From contig NZ_VYRZ01000003.1 of assembly GCF_008710705.1 (NCBI RefSeq), positions 620,001 to 684,000 on the forward strand: a stretch of DNA of 64,000 nt. The letters run 5' to 3'. This DNA is from Microbacterium radiodurans (lineage in GTDB: Bacteria; Actinomycetota; Actinomycetes; Actinomycetales; Microbacteriaceae). The notes beneath the pieces are model-generated. The model saw only the letters and a list, made by a program, of their open reading frames with translations. It did not search any database and was not told where the DNA came from. Made by a program: the position numbers and the translations under genes. How positions within the stretch are numbered: the stretch's first letter is position 1; the number at the start of each line of letters is the position of its first letter. Positions 26,499 to 35,022 of this stretch are shown here, piece by piece.

Positions 26499-26527
26499 AC
26501 GGGTTCGATTCCCGTCAGCTGCAGCCA
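26499..26527 (+). other. tRNA 3'-end-like remnant (T-arm plus acceptor strand)
   Basis: ACGGG (26499-26503), the loop TTCGATT (26504-26510) and CCCGT (26511-26515) make a canonical T-arm, followed by seven bases CAGCTGC, a discriminator-like A and GCCA. No D-arm or anticodon arm precedes it, so this is not a complete tRNA. Such 3' ends are left behind when elements integrate into tRNA genes, so this may be an attachment-site relic. Confidence 0.45.
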
Positions 26528-26574
26528 GGGCGAGGAGCGTCAGCGCCGCACCGCCCGGGTGCGAGAATCGATCG

Positions 26575-28218
26575 GTGACCGCAACTCTCGTCGCTCAGGG
26601 CCTCGCCGGCGGGTACGGCCACCGCACGCTCTTCGAAGGCGTCGACCTCACCGTCAGCCCCGGTGACGTGATCGGCGTCGTCGGAGCCAACGGCGCCGGC
26701 AAGTCGACACTGCTCACGATCCTCGCCGGGCGCAACGCGCCTCAGGCGGGAACCGTCAGCCTCGCACCCTCCGACGCCTTCGTCGGCTGGCTGCCCCAGG
26801 AGCACGAACGCATCGACGGCGAGACCATCGCCGCCTACATCGCCCGCCGCACCGGCTGCGCCGAGGCGACGGCCGAGATGGATGCCGCGGCATCCGACCT
26901 CGGCGACCCCACCGTCACGGGAGCCGACGACCGCTACGCCACCGCCCTCGACCGCTGGCTCGCGAGCGGCGCCGCCGACCTCGACGAGCGCGTACCGATC
27001 GTCCTCGCAGAGCTCGGCCTCGAACTCGACGCCGACGGCATCCTGATGACCTCGCTCTCGGGCGGGCAGGCCGCCCGCGTCGGACTCGCCGCCCTGCTGC
27101 TCTCGCGCTTCGACATCGTCCTGCTCGACGAGCCCACCAACGACCTCGACCTCGACGGACTCGAACGCCTCGAGACGTTCGTCCGCGGCCTCCGCGGGGG
27201 AGTCGTGCTCGTCAGCCACGACCGCGAGTTCCTCGCCCGCAGCGTCACCCGCGTGCTCGAACTCGACCTCGCGCAGAACTCCCACCGCATCTACGGCGGC
27301 GGCTACGACGCCTACCTCGAAGAGCGCGCCACCGTCCGCCGTCACGCCCGCGAGCAGTACGACGAGTTCGCCGGCAAGAAGGCCGACCTCGTCGCGCGCG
27401 CCCGCGTGCAGCGCGAGTGGTCGAGCCAGGGCGTCCGCAACGCGATGAAGAAGAACCCCGACAACGACAAGATCCGCCGCAAGGCCTCGACCGAATCGAG
27501 CGAGAAGCAGGCGCAGAAGGTGCGTCAGATGGAGAGCCGCATCGCGCGCCTCGACGAGGTCGACGAGCCGCGCAAGGAATGGCAGCTCGAGTTCACCATC
27601 GGCGCCGCCCCGCGCTCGAGCTCGGTCGTCTCGACGCTCAACGGCGCCATCGTGCGCCAGGGCGCCTTCACACTCGGACCCGTCTCGCTGCAGATCAACG
27701 CCGGCGACCGCATCGGCATCACCGGACCGAACGGCGCGGGCAAGTCGACACTGCTGCGGACGATCCTCGGGCGACAGGTGCCGGATGAAGGAACCGCGGC
27801 GCTCGGATCGAACGTCAGCATCGGCGAGATCGACCAGGCGCGGTCGCTGCTCGTCGGCACGAGGCCGTTGGCCGACGCCTTCGAGGCACTCGTGCCCGAG
27901 ATGGCGTCCGGTGAGGTCCGGACGCTGCTCGCCAAGTTCGGGCTGAAGGCCGATCACGTCCTCCGTCCGGTCGACGAGCTGTCACCGGGGGAGCGGACCC
28001 GCGCCGGACTCGCCTTGCTCCAGGCGCGCGGCGTCAACGTCCTCGTGCTCGACGAACCGACGAACCACCTCGACCTGCCCGCGATCGAACAGCTCGAGCA
28101 GGCACTCGAGTCCTACGACGGCACGCTTCTGCTCGTCACTCATGACCGCCGGATGCTGGATGCCGTCAGCACCAACCGCCGCTGGCACGTCGACGGTGGG
28201 CGCGTCGCCGAGAGCTGA
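26575..28218 (+). CDS. ABC-F family ATPase
   Basis: The 547-aa protein (GTG 26575) has two ABC ATPase domains and no membrane segments. Domain 1: GANGAGKSTLL, LSGGQAARVGLA, VLLDEPTNDLD. Domain 2: GPNGAGKSTLL, LSPGERTRAGLALLQ, LVLDEPTNHLDLP. They are joined by a charged linker (about 270-320, rich in Arg/Lys/Glu), which in ABC-F proteins reaches the ribosomal peptidyl-transferase centre. ABC-F proteins act on stalled ribosomes or protect them from antibiotics. Which role applies cannot be told from sequence. The serine/proline change in the second signature (LSPGE) is common in this family. Confidence 0.9.
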   Translation: MTATLVAQGLAGGYGHRTLFEGVDLTVSPGDVIGVVGANGAGKSTLLTILAGRNAPQAGTVSLAPSDAFVGWLPQEHERIDGETIAAYIARRTGCAEATAEMDAAASDLGDPTVTGADDRYATALDRWLASGAADLDERVPIVLAELGLELDADGILMTSLSGGQAARVGLAALLLSRFDIVLLDEPTNDLDLDGLERLETFVRGLRGGVVLVSHDREFLARSVTRVLELDLAQNSHRIYGGGYDAYLEERATVRRHAREQYDEFAGKKADLVARARVQREWSSQGVRNAMKKNPDNDKIRRKASTESSEKQAQKVRQMESRIARLDEVDEPRKEWQLEFTIGAAPRSSSVVSTLNGAIVRQGAFTLGPVSLQINAGDRIGITGPNGAGKSTLLRTILGRQVPDEGTAALGSNVSIGEIDQARSLLVGTRPLADAFEALVPEMASGEVRTLLAKFGLKADHVLRPVDELSPGERTRAGLALLQARGVNVLVLDEPTNHLDLPAIEQLEQALESYDGTLLLVTHDRRMLDAVSTNRRWHVDGGRVAES

Positions 28219-28291
28219 GATGCGCGAGGTTGTGCGTGGTTCTGTCTGGCGATTCCTCCACAGGTTCGAGTGCGCGCGCGTTCTCCACGAA

Positions 28292-28307
28292 TAGTACGCA
28301 TGTTCTA
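28292..28307. promoter_or_regulatory. LexA-like box upstream of the DUF222-HNH gene
   Basis: TAGTACGCATGTTCTA is a near-perfect dyad (one mismatch between arms) and is one base away from AGAAC-N4-GTTCT, a common LexA site form. 13E12-type genes in mycobacteria are known to carry LexA sites, so SOS control of this gene is plausible. A -10-like CACAAT (28331-28336) lies downstream. Confidence 0.45.
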
Positions 28308-28312
28308 GACTG

Positions 28313-29683
28313 ATGTCGGTGCCGGATGGCACAATGTCATACATGGGGACGAACCGATCGAGCAGCGACGAGGAGTCGTGGGCGCGCATCCGCGCCGAGC
28401 TCGACGGCGCCGTGGAGCTGCTTCGTTCGCAGGATGCCGTCGAGATCGCTCGGTTGCGGAAGCTCGCTGTCCTGGGCCGTGAAGCCCTGTCGATGTCGCG
28501 TCGGAACGGGCTGCTGGGCCGGGAGACGGATATGCAGCTGCGGGCGGTGGCGGCGGAGTTCGCAGCGATCGCCCGGTGCGGGGATCGGCGGGTGCAGAAC
28601 GAGATCGGCCGGGCCCTGGAGGTCGTCGACGGGAACCCGCTCGTGCTCGCCGCGTGGGAGGCCGGCCGGCTGACGGCCAAGCATGTCGACGATGTCGTGA
28701 AGCTCGGCCGAAACATCCCGGACGAGAACCACGACGAGTGGCAAGAGGCCGCCATCGCGGTGGCGGAGCGGGATGTGCCCGCGAGGGTACATGGCGCTCT
28801 GGAGTCGTTGGCGCAGCACTTCACCGCACGCACGTTCGCGGAACGCCACAAAGCGGCTGTCGCGGACCGGGGTGTGTTCCTGCGGGACCTGGGTGACGGG
28901 ATGTCGGAGCTCACCCTGCGGGGTGCGACCACCCTGCTCGTGGCGATCGACGATCGGCTCAACCAGATGGCGGTGTCGACGATCGACGCCGCGAGGGAAG
29001 CGGCGGCGGAAGCCCGGGCTGCGGGTGAGGAGCACGAGCCCGACACGCGCACCCGCCAGCAGGTTCGAGCGGACGTGCTGTGCGACCTCGGCTTGACCGG
29101 TGGGCCGGCGATCGACCCCACCCATGGTGTCGACGGGAAGACCTCGCTCGGTGCTATCCGCGCACGTGTGCAGGTGGTCGTGACGGCCGACACCCTTTCG
29201 GGGAAGGACGACCGCGCCGCCGAACTCGTCGGCGCGGGCCTGATCGACGCGGACACCGCCCGGACCCTCGCCGGGGACGCCACCCTGTGGGACCGGGTAT
29301 ACCTCGACGCCACGACCAAAACGGTGACGCGCGTGGACCAGTACCGGCCACCCGCGGCACTGCGGAGGATGCTGCAGGCGCGGGATCGACATTGCCGGTG
29401 GCCAGGGTGCCACCTGCCCGCGATCCGCTGCGAACTGGATCACTCGATCGATCACGCCCTCGGCGGTCCGACGTGTGAGTCGAACCTGTGCAACCTGTGC
29501 CAAAGGCACCACTCGATGAAGCAGTTCACCGACTGGCTCGTCCTCCAGCTCGGCGGCGGCATCATCCAGTGGACCTCACCGTCAGGCCGGGTCTATCGCG
29601 AAGACCTCTCGGTTCCATCAGTGTGCTTCACACCCGAGTTCGTCGCGGAACGACCTCCGCCGGAACCGGCACCCCCGTTCTGA
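28313..29683 (+). CDS. DUF222/HNH endonuclease domain protein (13E12-type)
   Basis: The 456-aa product has a DUF222 domain (about 20-320; marked by GNPLVLAAWEAGRLTAKHVD) and a C-terminal HNH nuclease: CRWPGCHLPAIRCELDHSID, then GGPTCESNLCNLCQRHHSMK (about 375-415). The Cys pairs bind zinc; the DH and HH histidines are catalytic candidates. These genes are abundant in actinobacteria, often multicopy and mobile-like. The first ATG (28313) has no ribosome site and lies only six bases after a LexA-like box; ATG 28343, seven bases after CACAAT, could be a leaderless start. Function in the cell is unsettled. Confidence 0.85.
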   Translation: MSVPDGTMSYMGTNRSSSDEESWARIRAELDGAVELLRSQDAVEIARLRKLAVLGREALSMSRRNGLLGRETDMQLRAVAAEFAAIARCGDRRVQNEIGRALEVVDGNPLVLAAWEAGRLTAKHVDDVVKLGRNIPDENHDEWQEAAIAVAERDVPARVHGALESLAQHFTARTFAERHKAAVADRGVFLRDLGDGMSELTLRGATTLLVAIDDRLNQMAVSTIDAAREAAAEARAAGEEHEPDTRTRQQVRADVLCDLGLTGGPAIDPTHGVDGKTSLGAIRARVQVVVTADTLSGKDDRAAELVGAGLIDADTARTLAGDATLWDRVYLDATTKTVTRVDQYRPPAALRRMLQARDRHCRWPGCHLPAIRCELDHSIDHALGGPTCESNLCNLCQRHHSMKQFTDWLVLQLGGGIIQWTSPSGRVYREDLSVPSVCFTPEFVAERPPPEPAPPF

Positions 29684-29713
29684 CAACGCTCGCCCCACCT
29701 CCCGCCACCCCGG

Positions 29714-29977
29714 CTGCTGAGCGAGCGCACCGAGTCGAAACATGGTGAGCCGCCCGGCGCATTTCATCGCTGCGCTGCGCTGCGCTGCTCGCTCAACGGT
29801 CGGGAGGCAGCCGCGCCCGGGCCCGTCTTGGGGGTGAAGCGCCCGCAGCGAGTTGCAGCCACGGGGATCCACCCGCGTTTCGTCACGTCGCTTGCGCTCC
29901 TCGCTCAAGGTCCGGGAGCCAACCCCGACCGCGGCCACCCCCCCCCGGAGGTCGAGTGAGCGCAGCGCGTCGCAACC
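29714..29977. repeat. Degenerate palindromic intergenic repeats (REP-like)
   Basis: The 320-bp gap after the HNH gene has no gene. It holds at least four degenerate copies of one element in both orientations: TGAGCGAGCGCACCGAGTCG (about 29,717-29,736), its inverted form with TGCTCGCTCAACGGTCGGGA near 29,785, again inverted near 29,875-29,915 (CTCGCTCAAGGTCCGGGA), and GTCGAGTGAGCGCAGCGCGT near 29,951. Arrays of GTTGAGCGAGCGNAGCGAGTC-like units are usual between genes in Microbacteriaceae. Short GCTGC repeats (29,768-29,790) and a C9 tract (29,938-29,946) are also present. Confidence 0.55.
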
Positions 29978-30003
29978 ACGGCGAGCCCACCTGCCGTCGC
30001 GCG

Positions 30004-30537
30004 CTATTCCTGCTGCGTGATCCGGATGAGGTAGGCGCCGGGCTCGCGCTCGCTGTCCAGCGTCACGACCAGACCGCGGTCGGGCAGATCCACCGCCGGC
30101 AGCGCCGTCTCCATCGTCGAATCGGCCGAGCACGGCACGGCCATCGACTCCACGAGCGGCACACCCGCCGACGACTCCACCGTCGCCATCACCGAGTCCG
30201 GTCCCGCACACGCGACCGAGACGCCGTACGGCCCCGGCTCCAGCGTCGAGTTCTCGTTGCGACTCGGCCCGACCCCACCCGGGTCGCCGAACGAACCCCA
30301 GAACTGCGTGACATAGGACTCCTCGGCAGACGACACGACATCGTCAAAATGCCCCGCCCAGGGATCCGGCGTCGTCGTCGGCGTCGGAGTCTCGGTGGGC
30401 GTCGCCACCGGCGACGACGCCGCGGCATCCGGCGACTCCGGCACTGGGTCCATCCCCTCCGGCCCGCATCCGCTCAGCAGCAGCGCGGCGACCGCCACCC
30501 CGCCGCCCACCATCGTCCGACTCATCGATCCGCGCAT
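30004..30537 (-). CDS. Predicted lipoprotein
   Basis: The 177-aa product has a lipoprotein signal peptide (RTMVGGGVAVAALLLSGC; Cys near 24), a Pro/Thr/Ser-rich stalk with repeats of TPTETPTPTTTPDP, and a folded part with two Cys (VACAGPDSVMATVES and MAVPCSADSTMETA), probably disulfide-bonded outside the cell. Composition fits small actinobacterial surface lipoproteins; no family function is known to me. It is transcribed away from the TetR gene. Confidence 0.7.
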   Translation of the reverse strand: MRGSMSRTMVGGGVAVAALLLSGCGPEGMDPVPESPDAAASSPVATPTETPTPTTTPDPWAGHFDDVVSSAEESYVTQFWGSFGDPGGVGPSRNENSTLEPGPYGVSVACAGPDSVMATVESSAGVPLVESMAVPCSADSTMETALPAVDLPDRGLVVTLDSEREPGAYLIRITQQE

Positions 30538-30629
30538 CCCGCGATGCTAGGCGACCTCGCGCGCTGCCTCAACGGGGGTGCGCGCGCTCCCTAAGCTGGA
30601 CCCGCCCGCTCGGCGAAGGAGCACACGAC

Positions 30630-31346
30630 ATGACCGCAGGCGAACACCCCGCCCCGGAAGCCGCCGGCATCCCGCCCTTCCCGACCCTCGGTGGCGAAGC
30701 ACCCGACGTGCCCGACGTGCTCGACGAGCCCGCGAACCCGCCGACGACCCGCCGCCGCGGACCGTACAAGAAGACGCAGGCCACCCGCGACGCGATCCTC
30801 CGAGTAGCCATGGAGGTCTTCGCCGTCCACGGGTACAACGCCGGCTCGCTTCGTGAGATCGGCGAACGCGTCGGCCTCGACCGATCGAGCCTGCTCCACC
30901 ACTTCCCGACGAAGTCCGACCTGCTGCTCGCCGTCATGCATGAGCGCGACCGCCGCGCCGACGAGATCCTCGCGAGCGCGCACCCCGACACCGCGGACGA
31001 CCTTCCGCGGGCCATCCTCGCCCTCGCCGAGCACAACGCCGACACTCCCGGCGTCATCGCCCTCTACTCGCTGCTCGCCGCCGAGTCGGTCACTCCCGAC
31101 CACCCGCTGGGGGAGTACTTCACCGAACGCACCCGCCGCGTCCGCGCCGGACTCGAGACCTGGCTCGCGCAGGCCGAAGCCGACGGGATGCTGCGCGACG
31201 GCGTCTCCGCCTCCGTCGCCGCAACGAGCTTCTTCGCCCTCTGGGAAGGCGTCCAGCTGCACTGGGTCATCGACCCCGAACGCGTCGACGTCGTCGCCAC
31301 CCTGCGCGGCTACCTCGACCTGATCTTCCGCGACTGGACTTCGTGA
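30630..31346 (+). CDS. TetR-family transcriptional regulator
   Basis: The 238-aa protein carries a TetR HTH: ATRDAILRVAMEVFAVHGYN, then AGSLREIGERVGLDRSSLLH and HHFPTKSDLLLAVM (about 50-100). The N-terminal about 45 residues are an unusual Pro/Ala-rich extension. The C-terminal ligand domain (ILALAEHNADTPGVIALYSL, ... ALWEGVQLHWVIDPERVD) matches TetR regulators found beside glycoside hydrolases in Microbacteriaceae. It lies 62 bp upstream of the GH2 gene in the same direction, and likely represses it; the gap contains an imperfect dyad CTCCAGCACTCGTTGGAA. Confidence 0.85.
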   Translation: MTAGEHPAPEAAGIPPFPTLGGEAPDVPDVLDEPANPPTTRRRGPYKKTQATRDAILRVAMEVFAVHGYNAGSLREIGERVGLDRSSLLHHFPTKSDLLLAVMHERDRRADEILASAHPDTADDLPRAILALAEHNADTPGVIALYSLLAAESVTPDHPLGEYFTERTRRVRAGLETWLAQAEADGMLRDGVSASVAATSFFALWEGVQLHWVIDPERVDVVATLRGYLDLIFRDWTS

Positions 31347-31408
31347 CGAGCGCACGCGATACTCAAACTCCAGCACTCGTTGGAAATTGACGAACGCGAA
31401 GGCACGCC

Positions 31409-33862
31409 ATGGCCGTCACCACCCTCGCCACCGGATGGCACTACCGCACGCCCGTGGGGCCCTTCGGCGGCGTGTTCGACGCCGTCCCCGTGACCCCCGT
31501 GCGCCTGCCGCACGACGCCCTGCGCGACGAGACCCGCACACCCGACGCGCCCGCGCGCGGCGCCGCGGCCTACTACCCGAACGCCGGCTACACCTACCTC
31601 CGCGACCTCGAGGTGCCCGAGTCGTGGCGAGGCCGGATCGTCCGTCTCGAGATCCAGGGTGCGATGCGGCGGGCGCAGGTATTCGTGAATGACGAGCTCG
31701 CCGGCAACCGCGCCGACGGCTACGCGCGCTTCTTCGTCGACCTCACGCCGTACCTCCGCTTCGGCGAGACCAACACGATCCGCATCGAGCTGCGCGTCGG
31801 GCAGGACTCCCGCTGGTACTCGGGCGCGGGCCTGCACCGTCCGGTCCTCCTCCACGTCGACGAGCCGGTGCACATCGAGCCCGACGGCGTCGCCATCCGC
31901 ACGCTGCGGGTCGAGGACGGCGAGGCCGTGCTCGAGGTGCTCACCGAGGTCACCAACCGCTCGATGGTCACCGAGACCGTCCGGGTCACCACCGACATCC
32001 GCTTCGGCGCCGAGCTCGTCGAGCACGACGAGACGCCGCTGACCCTCGCTCCGGGCGAGACCGCAACGGCGCGTCAGCTCGTCTACGTCGAGAACGCCGC
32101 GCTGTGGTCGGTCGACGCGCCGAACCTCCACACCGCCACGGTGTCGCTCGGCGGCGCCGTCGGCGGCGGCGCCCGCGGAGACCACGCCACGCCGCATGAG
32201 GTCGCCTTCGGCATCCGCACGATCACCGTCCACCCGCGGCGCGGACTCCGCATCAACGGCGAGGAGGTGCTGCTGCGCGGCGCCTGCATCCACCACGACA
32301 ACGGGCCGCTCGGTGCCGCCGCCATCGGTCGCGCCGAGGAGCGCCGCATCGAGCTGCTGAAGGCCGCGGGCTTCAACGCCATCCGGGCCGCCCACAACCC
32401 GCTCTCGGTCGCGATGCTCGACGCGTGCGACCGCCTCGGGATGCTCGTCATGGACGAAGCCTTCGACATGTGGACGCGCTTCAAGAGCCCGTACGACTAC
32501 GCCGCCGAGTTCCCGCAGTGGTGGCAGGAGGACCTGACCTCGCTCGTCCGGAAGGACCGCAACCACCCGAGCGTCATCCTCTACTCCATCGGCAACGAGA
32601 TCGCCGAGGTCGGCACCCCGCACGGCGCCCGCTGGGCGCGGCGCCTCGCCGAGCACATCCGGGCGCTCGACCCGACCCGCCCGGTGACGAACGGCGTCAA
32701 CGCGATGCTCGCCGTCATCGACGAGGCGCCCCAGGTCATCGAGAAGCTCGGCGGGCTCAACGCCGCGATGGCCGGGGGCGGACCCTTCAACGCCGTCGCC
32801 GCCTCGCCGTCGGCCTCCGCGCGCATCGAGGAGTCGAGCGCCGCGCTCGACGTCCTGGGCCTCAACTACGCCGACGCCCGCTACGCCGCCGACGCCGAGG
32901 CGTATCCGCACCGCGTCATCGTCGGGTCCGAGACCTTCCCGTCGCAGATCGGCAGGCTCTGGCCGCTCGTGGAGCAGAACGCCAACGTCATCGGCGACTT
33001 CACCTGGACCGGCTGGGACTACCTCGGCGAGGTCGGCATCGGCAGCATCCCGTACGCCGACGACGAGAACGCCTCGGGCGCGCTCGAGCGGGAGTACCCG
33101 TGGCTCACGGCGTGGTGCGGCGACCTCGACATCACCGGCTGGCGGCGGTCCATCTCGTTCTACCGCGAGATCGTCTTCGGCCTCCGAAGCGAGCCCTACA
33201 TCGCCGTGCAGCGACCGGACCGGTACGGCGTCGCCACCGGCACCCCGTCGCCGTGGTCGTGGAGCGATACCGTCTCGTCGTGGACCTGGAGCGGGTTCGA
33301 CGGCAAGCCGGTCACCGTCGAGGTGTACGCCGACGGCGACGAGGTACGTCTGCTCCTGGACGGCGACGAGGTCGGGCGCGCCGCCGTCGGGGAGTCCCTC
33401 CCCAAGCTCGCGTCGATCGAGACCGATTACCGTCCCGGCGAGCTCACCGCCGTCGTGCTGCGAGACGGCCGCGAGGTCGGACGCACGAGCCTGCGCACCG
33501 CGGGTGCGCCGCGCCTCACCGTGACGGTCGACCGGGCCGAGCTGCGCGACGATGACGACGACCTCGCGTTCGTAGCGATCGAGTGGCGCGACAGCTTCGG
33601 CATCCTGGTCGCGGATGCCGACACCGACGTCACCGTCGAGGTCTCGGGCGCGGGCGTGCTCGCGGGCCTCGCGAGCGGCGCTCCGGCAACCGTCGAGCGC
33701 TTCGACGCGGCCACGCGGCGCACCTTCGACGGCCGGGCGATCGCCGTCGTGCGGCCGACCGGCCCCGGCCCGATCCGCGTGCGCGTCACCGCTCGCGGTC
33801 GGGGCCAGGAGCGCAGCGAGGAGCGCGAGCTCGAGCTCACCGTGCGGTCTGCGGACGTCTGA
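31409..33862 (+). CDS. Glycoside hydrolase family 2 (beta-galactosidase/beta-glucuronidase-like)
   Basis: The 817-aa enzyme has GH2 architecture: a jelly-roll domain (to about 170), an Ig-like domain, the TIM barrel with DRNHPSVILYSIGNEIAE (acid/base Glu 397) and VGSETFPSQIG (nucleophile candidate Glu 508), then a DUF4982-like and another beta domain. There is no signal peptide, so it acts in the cytoplasm on imported oligosaccharides. The exact sugar cannot be read from sequence. The last codons (ERELELTVR) are encoded by a 31-bp sequence that recurs perfectly at 44,452-44,482. The upstream TetR gene and the downstream sugar ABC operon (now 10.6 kb away) are its likely functional partners. 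Confidence 0.9.
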   Translation: MAVTTLATGWHYRTPVGPFGGVFDAVPVTPVRLPHDALRDETRTPDAPARGAAAYYPNAGYTYLRDLEVPESWRGRIVRLEIQGAMRRAQVFVNDELAGNRADGYARFFVDLTPYLRFGETNTIRIELRVGQDSRWYSGAGLHRPVLLHVDEPVHIEPDGVAIRTLRVEDGEAVLEVLTEVTNRSMVTETVRVTTDIRFGAELVEHDETPLTLAPGETATARQLVYVENAALWSVDAPNLHTATVSLGGAVGGGARGDHATPHEVAFGIRTITVHPRRGLRINGEEVLLRGACIHHDNGPLGAAAIGRAEERRIELLKAAGFNAIRAAHNPLSVAMLDACDRLGMLVMDEAFDMWTRFKSPYDYAAEFPQWWQEDLTSLVRKDRNHPSVILYSIGNEIAEVGTPHGARWARRLAEHIRALDPTRPVTNGVNAMLAVIDEAPQVIEKLGGLNAAMAGGGPFNAVAASPSASARIEESSAALDVLGLNYADARYAADAEAYPHRVIVGSETFPSQIGRLWPLVEQNANVIGDFTWTGWDYLGEVGIGSIPYADDENASGALEREYPWLTAWCGDLDITGWRRSISFYREIVFGLRSEPYIAVQRPDRYGVATGTPSPWSWSDTVSSWTWSGFDGKPVTVEVYADGDEVRLLLDGDEVGRAAVGESLPKLASIETDYRPGELTAVVLRDGREVGRTSLRTAGAPRLTVTVDRAELRDDDDDLAFVAIEWRDSFGILVADADTDVTVEVSGAGVLAGLASGAPATVERFDAATRRTFDGRAIAVVRPTGPGPIRVRVTARGRGQERSEERELELTVRSADV
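33817..33847 (+). repeat. 31-bp direct repeat, left copy (GH2 3' end)
   Basis: This sequence begins CGAGGAGCGCGAGCTCGAGC and ends CACCGTGCGG. It is identical to 44,452-44,482, and both copies encode ERELELTVR in the same frame; the copies diverge immediately after. They flank the 10.6-kb catabolic operon. Confidence 0.95.
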
Positions 33863-33926
33863 GACCGTCGAAGCCGTTCCGGCGTGAACGGCGCCTGAGC
33901 AGCCAATCTCGATTTGACACTTGAGA

Positions 33927-33943
33927 TGTGATCAAACATCACA
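33927..33943. promoter_or_regulatory. Candidate GntR (FCD) operator, site 1
   Basis: TGTGATCAAACATCACA is a perfect inverted repeat (6-bp arms, 5-bp spacer) between GH2 and the ABC importer genes. It shares 14 of 17 positions with a second site before the Ldh-type gene. A TTGACA element lies just upstream (33,914-33,919). The GntR regulator encoded in the same operon is the obvious binder. Confidence 0.6.
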
Positions 33944-33999
33944 GTACAGTCATCCGCACGAGGCCCACTCAAGGGCTTCGAGCCCGATTGGAGTGGCCG

Positions 34000-35022
34000 A
34001 TGTCTTACCCGCACCGCCTTGCCGTTCTCGCCGTTCCCGTGCTCCTCGTATCCCTCGCGGGGTGCGCAGGATCCGCGCCTGATGATGCTCCCTCCGCTGA
34101 ATCGACGTACACCGGCGACGTTGCCGATGTGCGCTACCTGACCGCCTTCAACACCTTCGGTCGCGACGCATACGCCTTCGTCGCGCAGGAGAAGGGATTC
34201 TTCGCCGACCACGGCCTCAATGTCACGATCGAGCCCGGCACCGGATCGGTCGACGTGATGAAGCTCGTCGCCAGCGGCAGCGCCGACTTCGGCATCGCCG
34301 ACTTCTCGGCCGTCGCCGTGACGGTCGCGAACGAGGACCTGCCGATCAGCGCCGTGGCCGCGATCCAGCAGACGACGCTCGCCGCCATCATCTCGCTCGA
34401 GGGGTACGGGATCGAGGATCCCGGTGACCTCGAGGGCAAGAGCATCGCCGACCAGCCCGGGTCGACGAACGAGGTGATCTTCCCCGCCTATGCGGAGGCC
34501 GCCGGCTTCGACGCCTCGACGGTGACGCATCTGCCCGCCGCGCCGCCCTCGCTTCCGCAGGTGCTCGCGAGTCATCAGGCCGATGCCATCGGGCAGTTCG
34601 TGGTCGGCGAGCCGCTCATCGAGTCGGTATCGCAGGGCAAGGGCGTCGTCGTCCTCCCGTACGGCGACGAGCTTCCCGACCTGTACGGCAATGTCCTCAT
34701 CGCCAGCGACGACATGATCGCAGACGACCCCGAGCTCGTCTCGCGCTTCTCCGCCGCACTCCTCGAAGGGCTGCAGTACTCCATCGAGAACCCGGATGAG
34801 ACGGGCGAGATCCTCAAGAAGTATCAGCCGACGCAGGATGCTGCCGTGGCGGCATCCGAGGTGGGGCTCATGGCGCCCTACGTCACCGGAGACGCTGAGC
34901 TCGGTTCGATCGACGCCGACCGCGTCGCGTCTGTCATCGACATCCTGAGCCCGGCCATCACCGGCGACGTGACGCCCGACGACATCGTGGCGTTCGATCT
35001 CACCCCGGGGGTCGACGAATGA
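34000..35022 (+). CDS. ABC transporter substrate-binding lipoprotein (NMT1/SsuA-like)
   Basis: The 340-aa protein starts at ATG 34000 (GGAG six bases upstream) with a lipoprotein signal LAVLAVPVLLVSLAGC. The mature part is the NMT1/THI5-like fold used for taurine, aliphatic sulfonates, nitrate, pyrimidine precursors and aromatic acids: VRYLTAFNTFGRDAYAFVAQ, EKGFFADHGLNVTIEPGTGS, KLVASGSADFGIADFSAV. It would capture the substrate outside the membrane for the following ATPase and permease, with which it overlaps (ATGA). The downstream catabolic genes suggest an aromatic or heteroaromatic compound. Confidence 0.88.
   Translation: MSYPHRLAVLAVPVLLVSLAGCAGSAPDDAPSAESTYTGDVADVRYLTAFNTFGRDAYAFVAQEKGFFADHGLNVTIEPGTGSVDVMKLVASGSADFGIADFSAVAVTVANEDLPISAVAAIQQTTLAAIISLEGYGIEDPGDLEGKSIADQPGSTNEVIFPAYAEAAGFDASTVTHLPAAPPSLPQVLASHQADAIGQFVVGEPLIESVSQGKGVVVLPYGDELPDLYGNVLIASDDMIADDPELVSRFSAALLEGLQYSIENPDETGEILKKYQPTQDAAVAASEVGLMAPYVTGDAELGSIDADRVASVIDILSPAITGDVTPDDIVAFDLTPGVDE

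Noticed and set aside
26460..26527. Complete tRNA gene
   Set aside because: Only the T-arm and acceptor 3' strand are present; no D-arm, anticodon arm or matching 5' acceptor strand.
31310..32911. 533-aa minus-strand open frame across the GH2 gene
   Set aside because: Antisense shadow of a gene with clear GH2 catalytic motifs.
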